64,000 bases of DNA, taken from the NCBI GenBank assembly GCA_050699635.1, contig JBOHFK010000005.1:43392-107391 (forward strand), written 5' to 3'. The translations under genes and the position numbers were made by a program. The notes beneath the pieces were generated by a model. It was given only the letters and a program-made list of their open reading frames with translations, had not been told where the DNA came from and searched no databases. This DNA comes from GCA-003244245 sp050699635. GTDB taxonomy: Bacteria; Actinomycetota; Actinomycetes; Mycobacteriales; Pseudonocardiaceae. Shown one piece after another: positions 25,291-33,324 of the stretch (its first letter is position 1; every line of letters begins with the position of its first letter).

Positions 25291-27330
25291 TCAGGGCCGC
25301 TCGGCGAAGAACGGGTGATCGTGATCGACGGCTTCGACAAGCTCGCGTGGGAGCTCCGCTGTGATTTGTGTCCCGTCGCCGGCCTCGCTGCGGACTTGGA
25401 TCGAGCCGCCGAGAGCCTGGACGCGGTCGGTAAGGCCGACCAGGCCCGAACCGCGCGAAGGATCGGCCCCGCCGACGCCGTCGTCGCGAATCGACAGCAG
25501 CAGGGTGCCGTTGCGCGTTGCGAGCGAAACCTCGATGCGCGACGCCTGCGAATGCTTCGTCGCGTTGGCCAGGGCCTCGGATGCAATGAAGTAGGCCGCG
25601 ACCTCGATCGGCTCAGGGAAACGCGTGTCCGTCCTGACCTCGAGCTCGACCGGAATCGTCGAGCGGCGTGCGAGCGTTCGCAACGCCGGGCCCAGACCGC
25701 CGTGGGAAAGGATCGCGGGGTGGATCCCACGCGAGATCTCCTGCAGGTCCTCGACCGCATTGGCCAGTTCGGTCGCGATGCGGGACAACTCGGATCGAAG
25801 GTCGCTATCGGGAGGGACATGGGCCTCCGCAGCGCGCACCGCCAGCCCGAGCGAGACCAGTCGCTGCTGCGTGCCGTCGTGGAGGTCTCGCTCGACCCGG
25901 CGGCGAGCCTCGTCGGACGCGGCGACGATCCGCCTGCGCGAGGCGGCGAGCTCGGCCCTGCTGGCCGCATTGGCGATCGCGGTTGCGACGAACTCGCCGA
26001 ACTTCTCCAGGCGTTCCTCGGTGTCGAGCGGTAATGACTCGTCTTTGGCCACGACGGTTATCGCGCCCCACAGACGCCCTTCCACGATGATCGGGCTCGC
26101 AACCTGCGAGATGAGGCGCAGGCGACGCAGGGTTGCGGCAGTGGGCCCCCCGACGGACGCCAAGTCGCTCGCGTCGACGCGGGCAGAGCGTCCAGTGAGA
26201 AACACCTTCGACGAAACGTATAGATCGTTGAGCTCCCACCGTGATCCGATCGGGATCCCTTCGACGCTCTTCGCCACGCCGACGACGACGAACGCCGGGC
26301 CGTGGGGATCGAACCTGCCGACGGTCGCCTCGTCCAAGCCGAACAGGCGATCGACCTCCTCGCTGACGGCCGAGAAGATCTCGGCGGGCCGCACGCCTTG
26401 TGCCACCAGCGTCGCCACCCGCCGCAGCGCCGCCTGCTCGTCGACGAGCCGCCCGAGAGCTTCGCGTGACTCGGCATTCGCGATCGCGGTGGCGAGCAGC
26501 TCGGTGAAACCGGTGAGACGTGCCTCGGTGCGTTCCGGCAGCGGGTCCTGCTCCCTGCTGGCAACAACCATCGCTCCCCAGATGCGTCCCGCCACGACGA
26601 TCGGAATTCCGACCGTCGAACGAATCCCGCTGCGACGGGCGGCGTCCGCGCTCTCACCCTCCAGCTGTGAGTAGTCGTCGATGCGGGCCGCCTCGGAGCT
26701 GGCACGCACGAGCTGAAGCACGTTCGTGCCTTCGAGTGACCACCGGCTGCCGGCGGGAAACCCCGGACCTTCCGTTGGGAAGCTTGCGCACTCCGTTGCA
26801 ATGCCGTCGAGCTCGTACCGCGCGACGCTCACGAGCGGGACGTTGACCAGGCGGGTGACCTCCTCGGCCACAACGGTGAACAGGTCCTGCGGCTGCACGC
26901 CCTCCGCCACGAGCGTGGCAACACGGCGCAGCGCGCTCAACTCGTCATTGGCTACGCGGCGGTCCGTGATGTCCCTGGCCACTCCATATACGACGCATTC
27001 CTCCGGCCGGGTGCGGGTGTTCCACTCCAGCCAGCGCACCGAGCCGTCGGCGCAGATTTGGCGACACTGGAACCCGACGACGTCGTTGCCGGCCGCAAGC
27101 TCGGCGAGGACCGCGCCGACGGACTCGCGATCGTCGGGGTGGACGTTATCCATGAACGGCCTGGCCAGCAGCTCCTCTCGCGTGTACCCGAGGATGCGCG
27201 CGAACGCCGGATTGGCGAGCTTCAGGTACCCATCGAACCCCGCGATGCAGAACGCATCAAGCGAAAGATCAAAGAGTCGTACCAGCTCGTTGTTGAAAGA
27301 CCGGTTCGTCTGAACCATCAGTGCCTGCAA
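25291..27330 (-). CDS. PAS-GAF-GAF sensor histidine kinase (HisKA_3)
   Basis: 679 residues with no membrane segments. PAS domain (residues 12-130: FCIAGFDGYLKLANPAFARI and the PAC motif VARDITDR), GAF 1 (about 145-290), GAF 2 (about 310-460), then the HisKA_3 dimerisation helix with the phospho-acceptor histidine in RRRVERDLHDGTQQRL and a HATPase_c domain (SEALANATKHSQA, DDGVGGADPSRGSGLVGL). Two GAFs plus HisKA_3 is the layout of DosS/DosT (DevS) redox and gas sensors; whether a GAF binds haem cannot be read here. A likely partner is the LuxR response regulator at 11639-12352, which has no kinase of its own. An ATG four codons in (27318) is an alternative start. Confidence 0.88.
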   Translation of the reverse strand: MQALMVQTNRSFNNELVRLFDLSLDAFCIAGFDGYLKLANPAFARILGYTREELLARPFMDNVHPDDRESVGAVLAELAAGNDVVGFQCRQICADGSVRWLEWNTRTRPEECVVYGVARDITDRRVANDELSALRRVATLVAEGVQPQDLFTVVAEEVTRLVNVPLVSVARYELDGIATECASFPTEGPGFPAGSRWSLEGTNVLQLVRASSEAARIDDYSQLEGESADAARRSGIRSTVGIPIVVAGRIWGAMVVASREQDPLPERTEARLTGFTELLATAIANAESREALGRLVDEQAALRRVATLVAQGVRPAEIFSAVSEEVDRLFGLDEATVGRFDPHGPAFVVVGVAKSVEGIPIGSRWELNDLYVSSKVFLTGRSARVDASDLASVGGPTAATLRRLRLISQVASPIIVEGRLWGAITVVAKDESLPLDTEERLEKFGEFVATAIANAASRAELAASRRRIVAASDEARRRVERDLHDGTQQRLVSLGLAVRAAEAHVPPDSDLRSELSRIATELANAVEDLQEISRGIHPAILSHGGLGPALRTLARRSTIPVELEVRTDTRFPEPIEVAAYFIASEALANATKHSQASRIEVSLATRNGTLLLSIRDDGVGGADPSRGSGLVGLTDRVQALGGSIQVRSEAGDGTQITAELPRELVEAVDHDHPFFAERP

Positions 27331-27355
27331 CGACTAAAACGGAGGGAGATGGAAC

Positions 27356-27480
27356 ATGAGCATGGCTAGCATCGGCGCCACGACATTCACCGCGCCCTCC
27401 GACTGTGAGTTCGCCATGACGCGCAGCTTCGACACACCTTGTAGCCTCGTCTGGGAGGCCTCGACGAGGGCTGTACCGAG
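27356..27480 (+). pseudogene. SRPBCC (AHSA1-like) gene remnant
   Basis: ATG at 27356 follows GGAGGGAG. The first 40 codons read ATTFTAPSDCEFAMTRSFDT PCSLVWEA (split here for length), the N-terminal strand and helix of an SRPBCC/activator-of-Hsp90-like protein, but the similarity then stops and the remaining 100 residues of the domain are missing. In another frame a short stretch, TEIDSEVTG, resembles a later part of such a domain, consistent with an internal deletion. Confidence 0.6.
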
Positions 27481-27599
27481 ATCGACTCCGAGGTTACAGG
27501 CCACCGCACCACCCCCACCCCCATCAAGGGTAGTCCTAACCGCGCCCACCAGCGATGGCACGGTCGCCTGGCTCCGCCGGCCCGGGGTCGTGAGCGCCG

Positions 27600-29207
27600 T
27601 TACCGGCCGGCGAGGTAGTGGTCGCGCAGCACGAACTTCTGGATCTTGCCGGAGGCGGTCTGCGGGAGGGCGGGGAGGAACTGCCACACCTTCGGGATCT
27701 TGAAGGGTGCGAGCGAGCTCCGGCAGAAGGCGGCGAGCTGGTCGGGGTCCGGTTCTGCGCCGGCGGCGGGCCGGACGAACGCGGCGACCGTTTCGCCCAT
27801 CTCGGCGTCCGGGATGCCCACCACCACCGCCGCTTCCGCGACTTGGGGGTGGGTGAAGAGCAGGTCCTCGATCTCGCGGGGATAGATGTTCTCCCCACCC
27901 CGGATGATCATGTCCTTCAGCCGGCCGCTGATCCGGACGTAGCCGAGTTCGTCCATGCTGCCGAGGTCGCCGGTGTGGAGCCAGCCGTCGTCGTCGAGGG
28001 CGGCGGCTGTCGCCTCAGGGGCGTCGAAGTAGCCGGCCATGACGCCGTAGCCGCGGACGCACACCTCGCCCACGACCCCGATCGGTACCGTCTCGCCGCG
28101 GCTGGGGTGAGCGATCCGGATCTCGCAGTGTGGGAGCGGCCGGCCGACGGTGTGGACCCAGTCCGGGTTCGGGTCGTCAGGGAGTGTGTGCGTCACGTAC
28201 GGCGACGCCTCCGTCTGGCCGAAGCCGATGGTCACCGCGACACCGATCTCCCGCTCCGCCCGTCGTACGAGTTCAGGCGGTACCGGAGCCCCTCCGAGGG
28301 TCGTGATTCGCCAGCTCCGCAGGTTCCGGGGGCGTGCGGCCTGCTCGGCGAGCATGCGGATCAGCATCCTGGGAGCGCTGAGCATGATCGACCCGCGCTC
28401 CGCGGCGAAAGCGTCGAGCATGGCCGCGGCGTCGAAACCCGGTGGCAGGACGTGGCGGCCACCGGTCTGCAGCGCGCCGAGCGTCAGCAGCCCGCAGCCC
28501 GCGGTGTGGAACAGCGGCATCGGGTTGACCCAGACGTCGTCGGGACCTGCGCCGTTCACCAGCGCGTAGAAGCGGGCGACGTTGACCAGGCCCCGATGGG
28601 TCAGCTGCGCTCCCTTGGGGGCACCGGTCGTCCCGGAGGTGTACTGGATCTGGGCGGCGTCCCCGGGGCGGACCCGTGGCAGTTCCCGCTCACCGTCGTC
28701 TGAGGCCAGGAACGTTGCCCACTCCGACAGTGCGACGACCTCGCGCAGCCCCGGCAGGCCGGTCCGGGCCTCCTCGACGATTGCGACGAGGTCCCGGCCG
28801 CGGTACTCGTCCTGGACCACCACCCCGCTTGAGCGCGACTGCGCCAGGACGTGGGTGAGCTCGCCCAGGGTGTCGGCCGGGTTGACCGTGACGAGAGTGA
28901 TGCCGGCGTACGCCGCCCCCAGCTCCAGCAGCACCCACTCCGGATGGTTCGCCGCCCAGATCGCCACCCGCTCGCCGGGAGCGAAGCGGCCGAGCAGAGC
29001 CCGTGCCACCCGGAGGGCGTCGAACTGGAGCTGCGTGAACGTCCACCGGCGCCCCCCGCCGTCCGGACGGAACTCGACGAGCGCGGTGCGCGGGCCCCAG
29101 GTCGCCGCCGCGTCGTCCAGCGCCTGCCCGATGGTGCGTTCGAGGACGGGCTCGTCGTCGTCGAGCACCAGGTACGACGACGTCTGCGGAACGGGATGTA
29201 TGGCCAT
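27600..29207 (-). CDS. Class I adenylate-forming acyl-CoA synthetase
   Basis: 535 residues; AGGAG lies 6 bases before the ATG. It carries the full set of ANL motifs: the P-loop YTSGTTGAPKG (about residue 190), GFGQTEASPYVT, GWLHTGDLGSMDE, and the hinge SGRLKDMIIRGGENIYPREI, with the catalytic lysine in ASGKIQKF near the end. It activates a carboxylic acid, probably fatty or aromatic, with ATP and CoA. The closest branch is FadD-like long- or medium-chain acyl-CoA ligases; the substrate is not determined. A lipoprotein hydrolase gene lies just upstream on the same strand. Confidence 0.9.
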   Translation of the reverse strand: MAIHPVPQTSSYLVLDDDEPVLERTIGQALDDAAATWGPRTALVEFRPDGGGRRWTFTQLQFDALRVARALLGRFAPGERVAIWAANHPEWVLLELGAAYAGITLVTVNPADTLGELTHVLAQSRSSGVVVQDEYRGRDLVAIVEEARTGLPGLREVVALSEWATFLASDDGERELPRVRPGDAAQIQYTSGTTGAPKGAQLTHRGLVNVARFYALVNGAGPDDVWVNPMPLFHTAGCGLLTLGALQTGGRHVLPPGFDAAAMLDAFAAERGSIMLSAPRMLIRMLAEQAARPRNLRSWRITTLGGAPVPPELVRRAEREIGVAVTIGFGQTEASPYVTHTLPDDPNPDWVHTVGRPLPHCEIRIAHPSRGETVPIGVVGEVCVRGYGVMAGYFDAPEATAAALDDDGWLHTGDLGSMDELGYVRISGRLKDMIIRGGENIYPREIEDLLFTHPQVAEAAVVVGIPDAEMGETVAAFVRPAAGAEPDPDQLAAFCRSSLAPFKIPKVWQFLPALPQTASGKIQKFVLRDHYLAGR

Positions 29208-29272
29208 CTCAGCTCCTGGGTGGGATCACGGATCGGGGGTGGTGTTGGCCGCGGCCCTTCGAGTTTGGCAGG

Positions 29273-30181
29273 TTAGTGGACCGAGTTGATGGCGGACTGG
29301 ATGACTGCGGTGACGGCGTCTGGGTGGGAAATCAATGTCAGGTGCGAACCGCCGTTGAATTCGGTCACAGTCGAATGCGCTCGTTGTGCCATCGCGCGTT
29401 CCGAGGTCGGCGTGATGATCTGATCGCCTGTGCTAATGAAATACCACGACGGAATCGCTGTCCACGCTGCCGCCTGCGATGGTGTGTCGAACGCCGCCGT
29501 GGAGGCGGCCCGCTGCGAGGCCCAGAGTTGCTGGGCGGTCTCCTTGGGGAGGTCGTTGGCGAAGTTCGTGACGAAGATGTCCTCTTTGAGGTAGAGGTCC
29601 ATAACTCCGGCCGGAGCGCCGGGATAGGGCAGCTGGTCAAACAGTTCTGGCGCGGACTTGTGCTTGAGCACGGAATCGGCTCCACTGAGCGATCCGTTGG
29701 TCTCCCCGACGTCGGGGGCAGCGGCATCAACGTAGACGAGTGCCTTGACGTTGGGGTTTCCGGCCGCCGCGTTGGTGATGACCGATCCGCCATAGGAGTG
29801 GCCGACCAGCACGATGGGGCCGCTGACTGTTTTGAGGAAGTCGGCGACCGTCGCGGAGTCGGTGGTCAGGTTCTGTAGCGGATTGGCGATCGCGCGGACC
29901 GGGTAGCCCGAGGCCTGAAGGGATTTCACTTCGCCGGCCCAACTGGACGCATCTGCCCACGCCCCGTGCACCAGCACGACCGTCGCCCGCGCGCCATCTC
30001 CGGTCACACCAGTCGAAGCGGACGGGGTGCTTGACTTGGTGTTGGCCGGGCCCGGCGGGGGCGAGGAACAACTTGCCGCCGTGATCAAAGTAATGACGAT
30101 TACTACCATGGCCCACGGGCACCGCCACAGCCAGCTGATCCCGGGCCTCGACAACCGACAGCTCCTGAGATTTATCCCCAT
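29273..30181 (-). CDS. Lipoprotein alpha/beta hydrolase
   Basis: 302 residues from the ATG at 30181 (AAGGA 8 bases upstream); an internal ATG at 30109 would also leave a signal. A hydrophobic segment ends in the lipobox ITAASC, so the protein is probably anchored on the outer face of the membrane, followed by a Ser/Thr/Pro linker. Catalytic features: VVLVHGAWADASSW, the nucleophile elbow GHSYGG, and a late histidine in GGSHLTLISHPD. It belongs to the salicylate-esterase/EstC-like alpha/beta hydrolases. A truncated relative lies at 48399-48971. Confidence 0.85.
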   Translation of the reverse strand: MGINLRSCRLSRPGISWLWRCPWAMVVIVITLITAASCSSPPPGPANTKSSTPSASTGVTGDGARATVVLVHGAWADASSWAGEVKSLQASGYPVRAIANPLQNLTTDSATVADFLKTVSGPIVLVGHSYGGSVITNAAAGNPNVKALVYVDAAAPDVGETNGSLSGADSVLKHKSAPELFDQLPYPGAPAGVMDLYLKEDIFVTNFANDLPKETAQQLWASQRAASTAAFDTPSQAAAWTAIPSWYFISTGDQIITPTSERAMAQRAHSTVTEFNGGSHLTLISHPDAVTAVIQSAINSVH

Positions 30182-30408
30182 TTTTGTATCCTTTTTAGAA
30201 CCCGCAGTTGAAGCTCGGGTGGTGGGTCGATGATGGTGGTCAGAGAGTGGGTTCGACGAGGCGTACGCCGATGCGGTTGGTCGCGCGGCTCATGAACGCA
30301 AATGGCCGGGTGAGGTTCGAGATGAGGGCGCCCCGGGCCCGGCTTTGGCGCCGCTTCCATGGCCGCCCGAAGCGCCGAGATTGCCGGTATCTGGTTGACG
30401 ATGCTCAT
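30172..30408 (-). CDS. Short ORF upstream of the lipoprotein hydrolase, probably a remnant
   Basis: ATG at 30408 has GGAGG 5 bases upstream and lies 15 bp after element B2. The frame runs 78 codons (MSIVNQIPAISALRAAMEAA, then proline- and arginine-rich sequence) and overlaps the hydrolase start. In another frame the middle reads RPFAFMSRATNRIGVRLVEP before a stop, so the original gene seems to have shifted. No family is assigned. Confidence 0.3.
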   Translation of the reverse strand: MSIVNQIPAISALRAAMEAAPKPGPGRPHLEPHPAICVHEPRDQPHRRTPRRTHSLTTIIDPPPELQLRVLKRIQKWG

Positions 30409-30422
30409 CGAACCTCCAGTTT

Positions 30423-30503
30423 GGGCGGTCTTATGCCAGGGTCGCGCTTTGGTGATGGTGGGTCTTCCCCGTCCGCGGGTATCTTCCCTACCGGCTGGCT
30501 GGA
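30423..30503 (-). promoter_or_regulatory. Shared non-coding element, family B copy 2
   Basis: Partner of 18812-18893. On the minus strand it reads AGCCGGTAGGG, then CCCGCGGACGGGGAA, and ends 15 bp before an ATG with a good ribosome site. From 30504 to 30785 on its other side I see no gene. Confidence 0.5.
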
Positions 30504-30785
30504 ACTCGGCGTAGGCAGGGGGCCAGCAGCCCAAAAACAGCGATCATCACGGTCCGGCCAGGACGTTGCCGAGCAGTCGGCGCGGCGGGTCCGCGCGGAG
30601 CGGATCCGCCCAGCCACGCAGCCGCGAGCAGTCCTTCCCGCGCGCAACGTCGTTCACGGCTGGGACGCTCGGGGGCTGCACCGACAACCAGCCCCGGGGC
30701 TATGGCTGGTCACTCGGGCCGGAGATCAGGCCGATGAGCAGATCGACGATTCGGTCGCGGCGACGAGCGTGCCAGACTCGCCGGT

Positions 30786-31925
30786 GTGGCTGCGCTGCAG
30801 GTCGTGGCGATGGTTGTGGGGGCCGCCCTCGTCGTGGTGACCATGTCCGACGTTGTCGGGAGGCTGGTTATCCCGCGTGCGCGTGCCAGCGTGCTGGCCC
30901 GCGTGGTTGGCGCCGTGGTCGACGGCGTGTTTCAGCTGCTGATCCGGCGTTTTGCGGACTATGAGAACAAGGATCGGGTGCTGGCCGCGCAACCGGCGGT
31001 GTACCTGCTGGTGCTACTTGGTGTCTTGCTGTTTGCTTTCGAGATCGAGTATGCGCTGCTGCTGTGGCCCTGGACCCACGGCTTTGCCAGCGCGTTGCGG
31101 GAAGCGGGAAGTTCCCTTTTCACCCTCGGGTTCGCCGCGAGCCCCGGCACGGCGCCCACGGTCATTAATGTGCTGGCTGCCGCGACTGGGCTGGTGGTCA
31201 TCGCGCTGCAGATTGCCTATCTGCCGGCCCTGTATGCGGCGTTTAATCGCCGGGAGACTGAAGTGACGCTGCTCAGCGCCCGCGCGGGTTTGCCGCCGTG
31301 GGGTCCGGAATTGCTGCTGCGCACTCGGTACGGGGTGCGCGTGCGCACCGATGACTTGCCGCAGTTCTACGCGCAGTGGGAGCGGTGGGCGGCCGACGTG
31401 GCGGAAAGTCACGCCACCTATCCGGTGCTGGTGCGCTTCCGCTCACCGCAGCCGCTGTCGTCCTGGCTGGTGGGGCTGCTGGCTGTGATGGATTCGGCGG
31501 CGATGCTGCTGGCACTGCGCCCGAGTCAAGACCGGATCGAGCCGCGGCGGGCGATCCGCATGGGCTTCACCGCGCTCCGCGAGATCGGCGCCGCGCTGGG
31601 CATCAGCTACGACCCCGATCCGGACCCCAATGCGCACATTGCCTTGACGTTCGAGGAGTTCGCCGCGGCGGTTGACCAGTTGCAAGCGATCGGCTTTCCG
31701 ATTGAGCGCAGCGCGGCCGAAGCTTGGCCGGACTTCCGGGGCTGGCGCGTGAACTACGAGGCGCTGGCCTACGAGCTGGCTTGGCGTACTGACGCGGTAC
31801 CAGCCCCGTGGTCAGGTCCCCGCCGATGGCCTGCGACCCCGATTTCGGTGCGACGGCCTCCCGAGCGGGCACCGGATGACACCAGAGACGCATCCCCGAA
31901 CCCGAGCGATGGGTCGCCGGACTGA
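30786..31925 (+). CDS. Channel-like integral membrane protein
   Basis: 379 residues from a GTG at 30786. Hydrophobic segments lie at about residues 2-22, 72-95 and 118-140. Between the last two, GSSLFTLGFAASPGTAPT looks like a pore loop of the ion-channel-2 type, replacing the potassium filter with LGF. A soluble C-terminal half of about 220 residues follows (RYGVRVRTDDLPQFYAQWER; ALAYELAWRTDAVPAPWSGP). The family occurs in actinobacteria as uncharacterised potassium-channel-like proteins; ion selectivity is not inferable. It stands alone between two minus-strand genes. Confidence 0.65.
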   Translation: MAALQVVAMVVGAALVVVTMSDVVGRLVIPRARASVLARVVGAVVDGVFQLLIRRFADYENKDRVLAAQPAVYLLVLLGVLLFAFEIEYALLLWPWTHGFASALREAGSSLFTLGFAASPGTAPTVINVLAAATGLVVIALQIAYLPALYAAFNRRETEVTLLSARAGLPPWGPELLLRTRYGVRVRTDDLPQFYAQWERWAADVAESHATYPVLVRFRSPQPLSSWLVGLLAVMDSAAMLLALRPSQDRIEPRRAIRMGFTALREIGAALGISYDPDPDPNAHIALTFEEFAAAVDQLQAIGFPIERSAAEAWPDFRGWRVNYEALAYELAWRTDAVPAPWSGPRRWPATPISVRRPPERAPDDTRDASPNPSDGSPD

Positions 31926-31965
31926 TCGGTTGTACATCGTTCGATGCGCGGTGGTTGCTGGGCAG

Positions 31966-32718
31966 TCAGCGGCCGCCGGAGACGATGATATCACTGCCGG
32001 TGATGAACGATGCCGCCGGCGAGATCAGCCACGACACGGTGGCCGCGACCTCGTCAGGGCGGCCCATGCGACCGAGTGGGCTGGCCGTGGCGAGCTGTTG
32101 CAGGTCTGGGACTGCGGTGATCATGTCCGTGGCAATGATGCCCGGGGACACACTATTCACGCGGATACCTTCAGAGGCGACCTCGTTGGACAGGCCACGG
32201 GTGAACGTCACCAGGGCACCTTTGGTGGCTGCGTAGGGCACGATTCCTCGCAGGCCGCCGGTTCGGGCGGCGAGTGAGGCGATGTTGACGATGGATCCGC
32301 CGGTGCCTCCGTGCGCAGTGGACATTGCGTGGATGGCGTGCTTGGCGCATAACATGGGGCCCACGAGGTTGACCTGGATTAGGCGGGTCAGCTCGGCTGC
32401 ATCTTGAGCGTCGATGCGGGCTGTCGTGCCCACGATTCCGGCGTTGTTGACCAGCGCGGCCAGCGGTCCGAGCTCCTGTTCGGCTCGTTCGAACATGACG
32501 GCGATGTCGCCCGGTGTAGAGACGTCGGCACGTACGGCTATACCTCGGCCGCCACGTGCGCGAATGGCGCAGACCACTGATTGCGCTCCGTCGGCGTCGG
32601 TCGCGTAGTTGACGAGCACGCCGTACCCGTCTTCGGCCAGTTTTTCGGCGATCGCGGCGCCGATACCCCGGCTGGCGCCAGTGACGATCACCGCGCCGTT
32701 CGCCTGTTCAGCTGCCAT
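31966..32718 (-). CDS. Short-chain dehydrogenase/reductase
   Basis: 250 residues from the ATG at 32718, which has GGAGGT 9 bases upstream. Classical SDR motifs: TGASRGIG at about residues 13-20, NNAG at about 90, the catalytic Ser in VNIASLAARTG, YAATK near residue 160, and PGIIATDM. The C-terminus SFITGSDIIVSGGR matches the FabG-like group, which reduces 3-oxoacyl or other ketone substrates with NADPH. It is a single gene, divergent from the DUF5709 gene. Confidence 0.88.
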   Translation of the reverse strand: MAAEQANGAVIVTGASRGIGAAIAEKLAEDGYGVLVNYATDADGAQSVVCAIRARGGRGIAVRADVSTPGDIAVMFERAEQELGPLAALVNNAGIVGTTARIDAQDAAELTRLIQVNLVGPMLCAKHAIHAMSTAHGGTGGSIVNIASLAARTGGLRGIVPYAATKGALVTFTRGLSNEVASEGIRVNSVSPGIIATDMITAVPDLQQLATASPLGRMGRPDEVAATVSWLISPAASFITGSDIIVSGGR

Positions 32719-32840
32719 CAGTTCGTCGACCTCCCGCCGTGAGCCCCCCAGACCTGGCCCAGACCCGTCAGCGCACTCCAACCACGACTGCTTATATCCC
32801 TTATATCCTGGGACCCTGCTGCTTGCCGAGGGAGAAACCG

Positions 32841-33272
32841 ATGGGCCCCGACGAGGTTGACGACGACGTGTTCGAGCAGCTGGACGGGCTGGACACCCTC
32901 GACGGGCGGGACCCTATCGACCCGCTGGACGAGGGGTATTCGCCGCCGGAGCGGCCCTGGGCGCTTGACGACTGGGGTACCACCGCGCGCGAGGAGGCCG
33001 AGGGGGAACGCCTAGACCAGCGGCTGGCTCGCGAGTTGCCGGAATCGGGGGCCGACGAGGACGAAGGGGACGGCCTCGGCGACGAGTCGGACACCGACGG
33101 CGAGCTCCGCGACGACGAGGTCGGCGACACCCGGTCGGGACGCCTCACCGACGGTGGGGACGGCGCCGGCGACCACGAGCTGTACGCGCGCGACGTCGGG
33201 GTCGACGGAGCGGCGGCCTCGGCCGAGGAGGCCGCGGTGCACCTCGTCGACGGGGACCTACCTGACCAGTGA
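32841..33272 (+). CDS. DUF5709-family acidic protein
   Basis: 143 residues with GGGAG 7 bases before the ATG. It is very acidic and shows the DUF5709 pattern (DPLDEGYSPPERPWALDDWG near residue 30, then ERLDQRLARELPE, and a DGAAASAEEAAVHLV tail). The family is actinobacterial, often near stress genes, with no known activity. It probably adopts little fixed structure. It precedes pgi by only about 50 bases on the same strand and may share its transcript. Confidence 0.8.
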   Translation: MGPDEVDDDVFEQLDGLDTLDGRDPIDPLDEGYSPPERPWALDDWGTTAREEAEGERLDQRLARELPESGADEDEGDGLGDESDTDGELRDDEVGDTRSGRLTDGGDGAGDHELYARDVGVDGAAASAEEAAVHLVDGDLPDQ

Positions 33273-33324
33273 TTTGGGCGGCGCAAGCCCGGTCGTTGAG
33301 GTCGGGAAAGAAGGGTTGCGAATC

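Noticed and set aside
25180..26034. Long plus-strand frames antisense to the histidine kinase
   Set aside because: They lie entirely within the well-supported kinase gene and show only shadow-type composition.
26735..26775. GCCGGCGGGAAACCCC inside the kinase gene, resembling the family A core
   Set aside because: It is part of the coding sequence for a conserved GAF-domain stretch and has no further similarity to the upstream modules.
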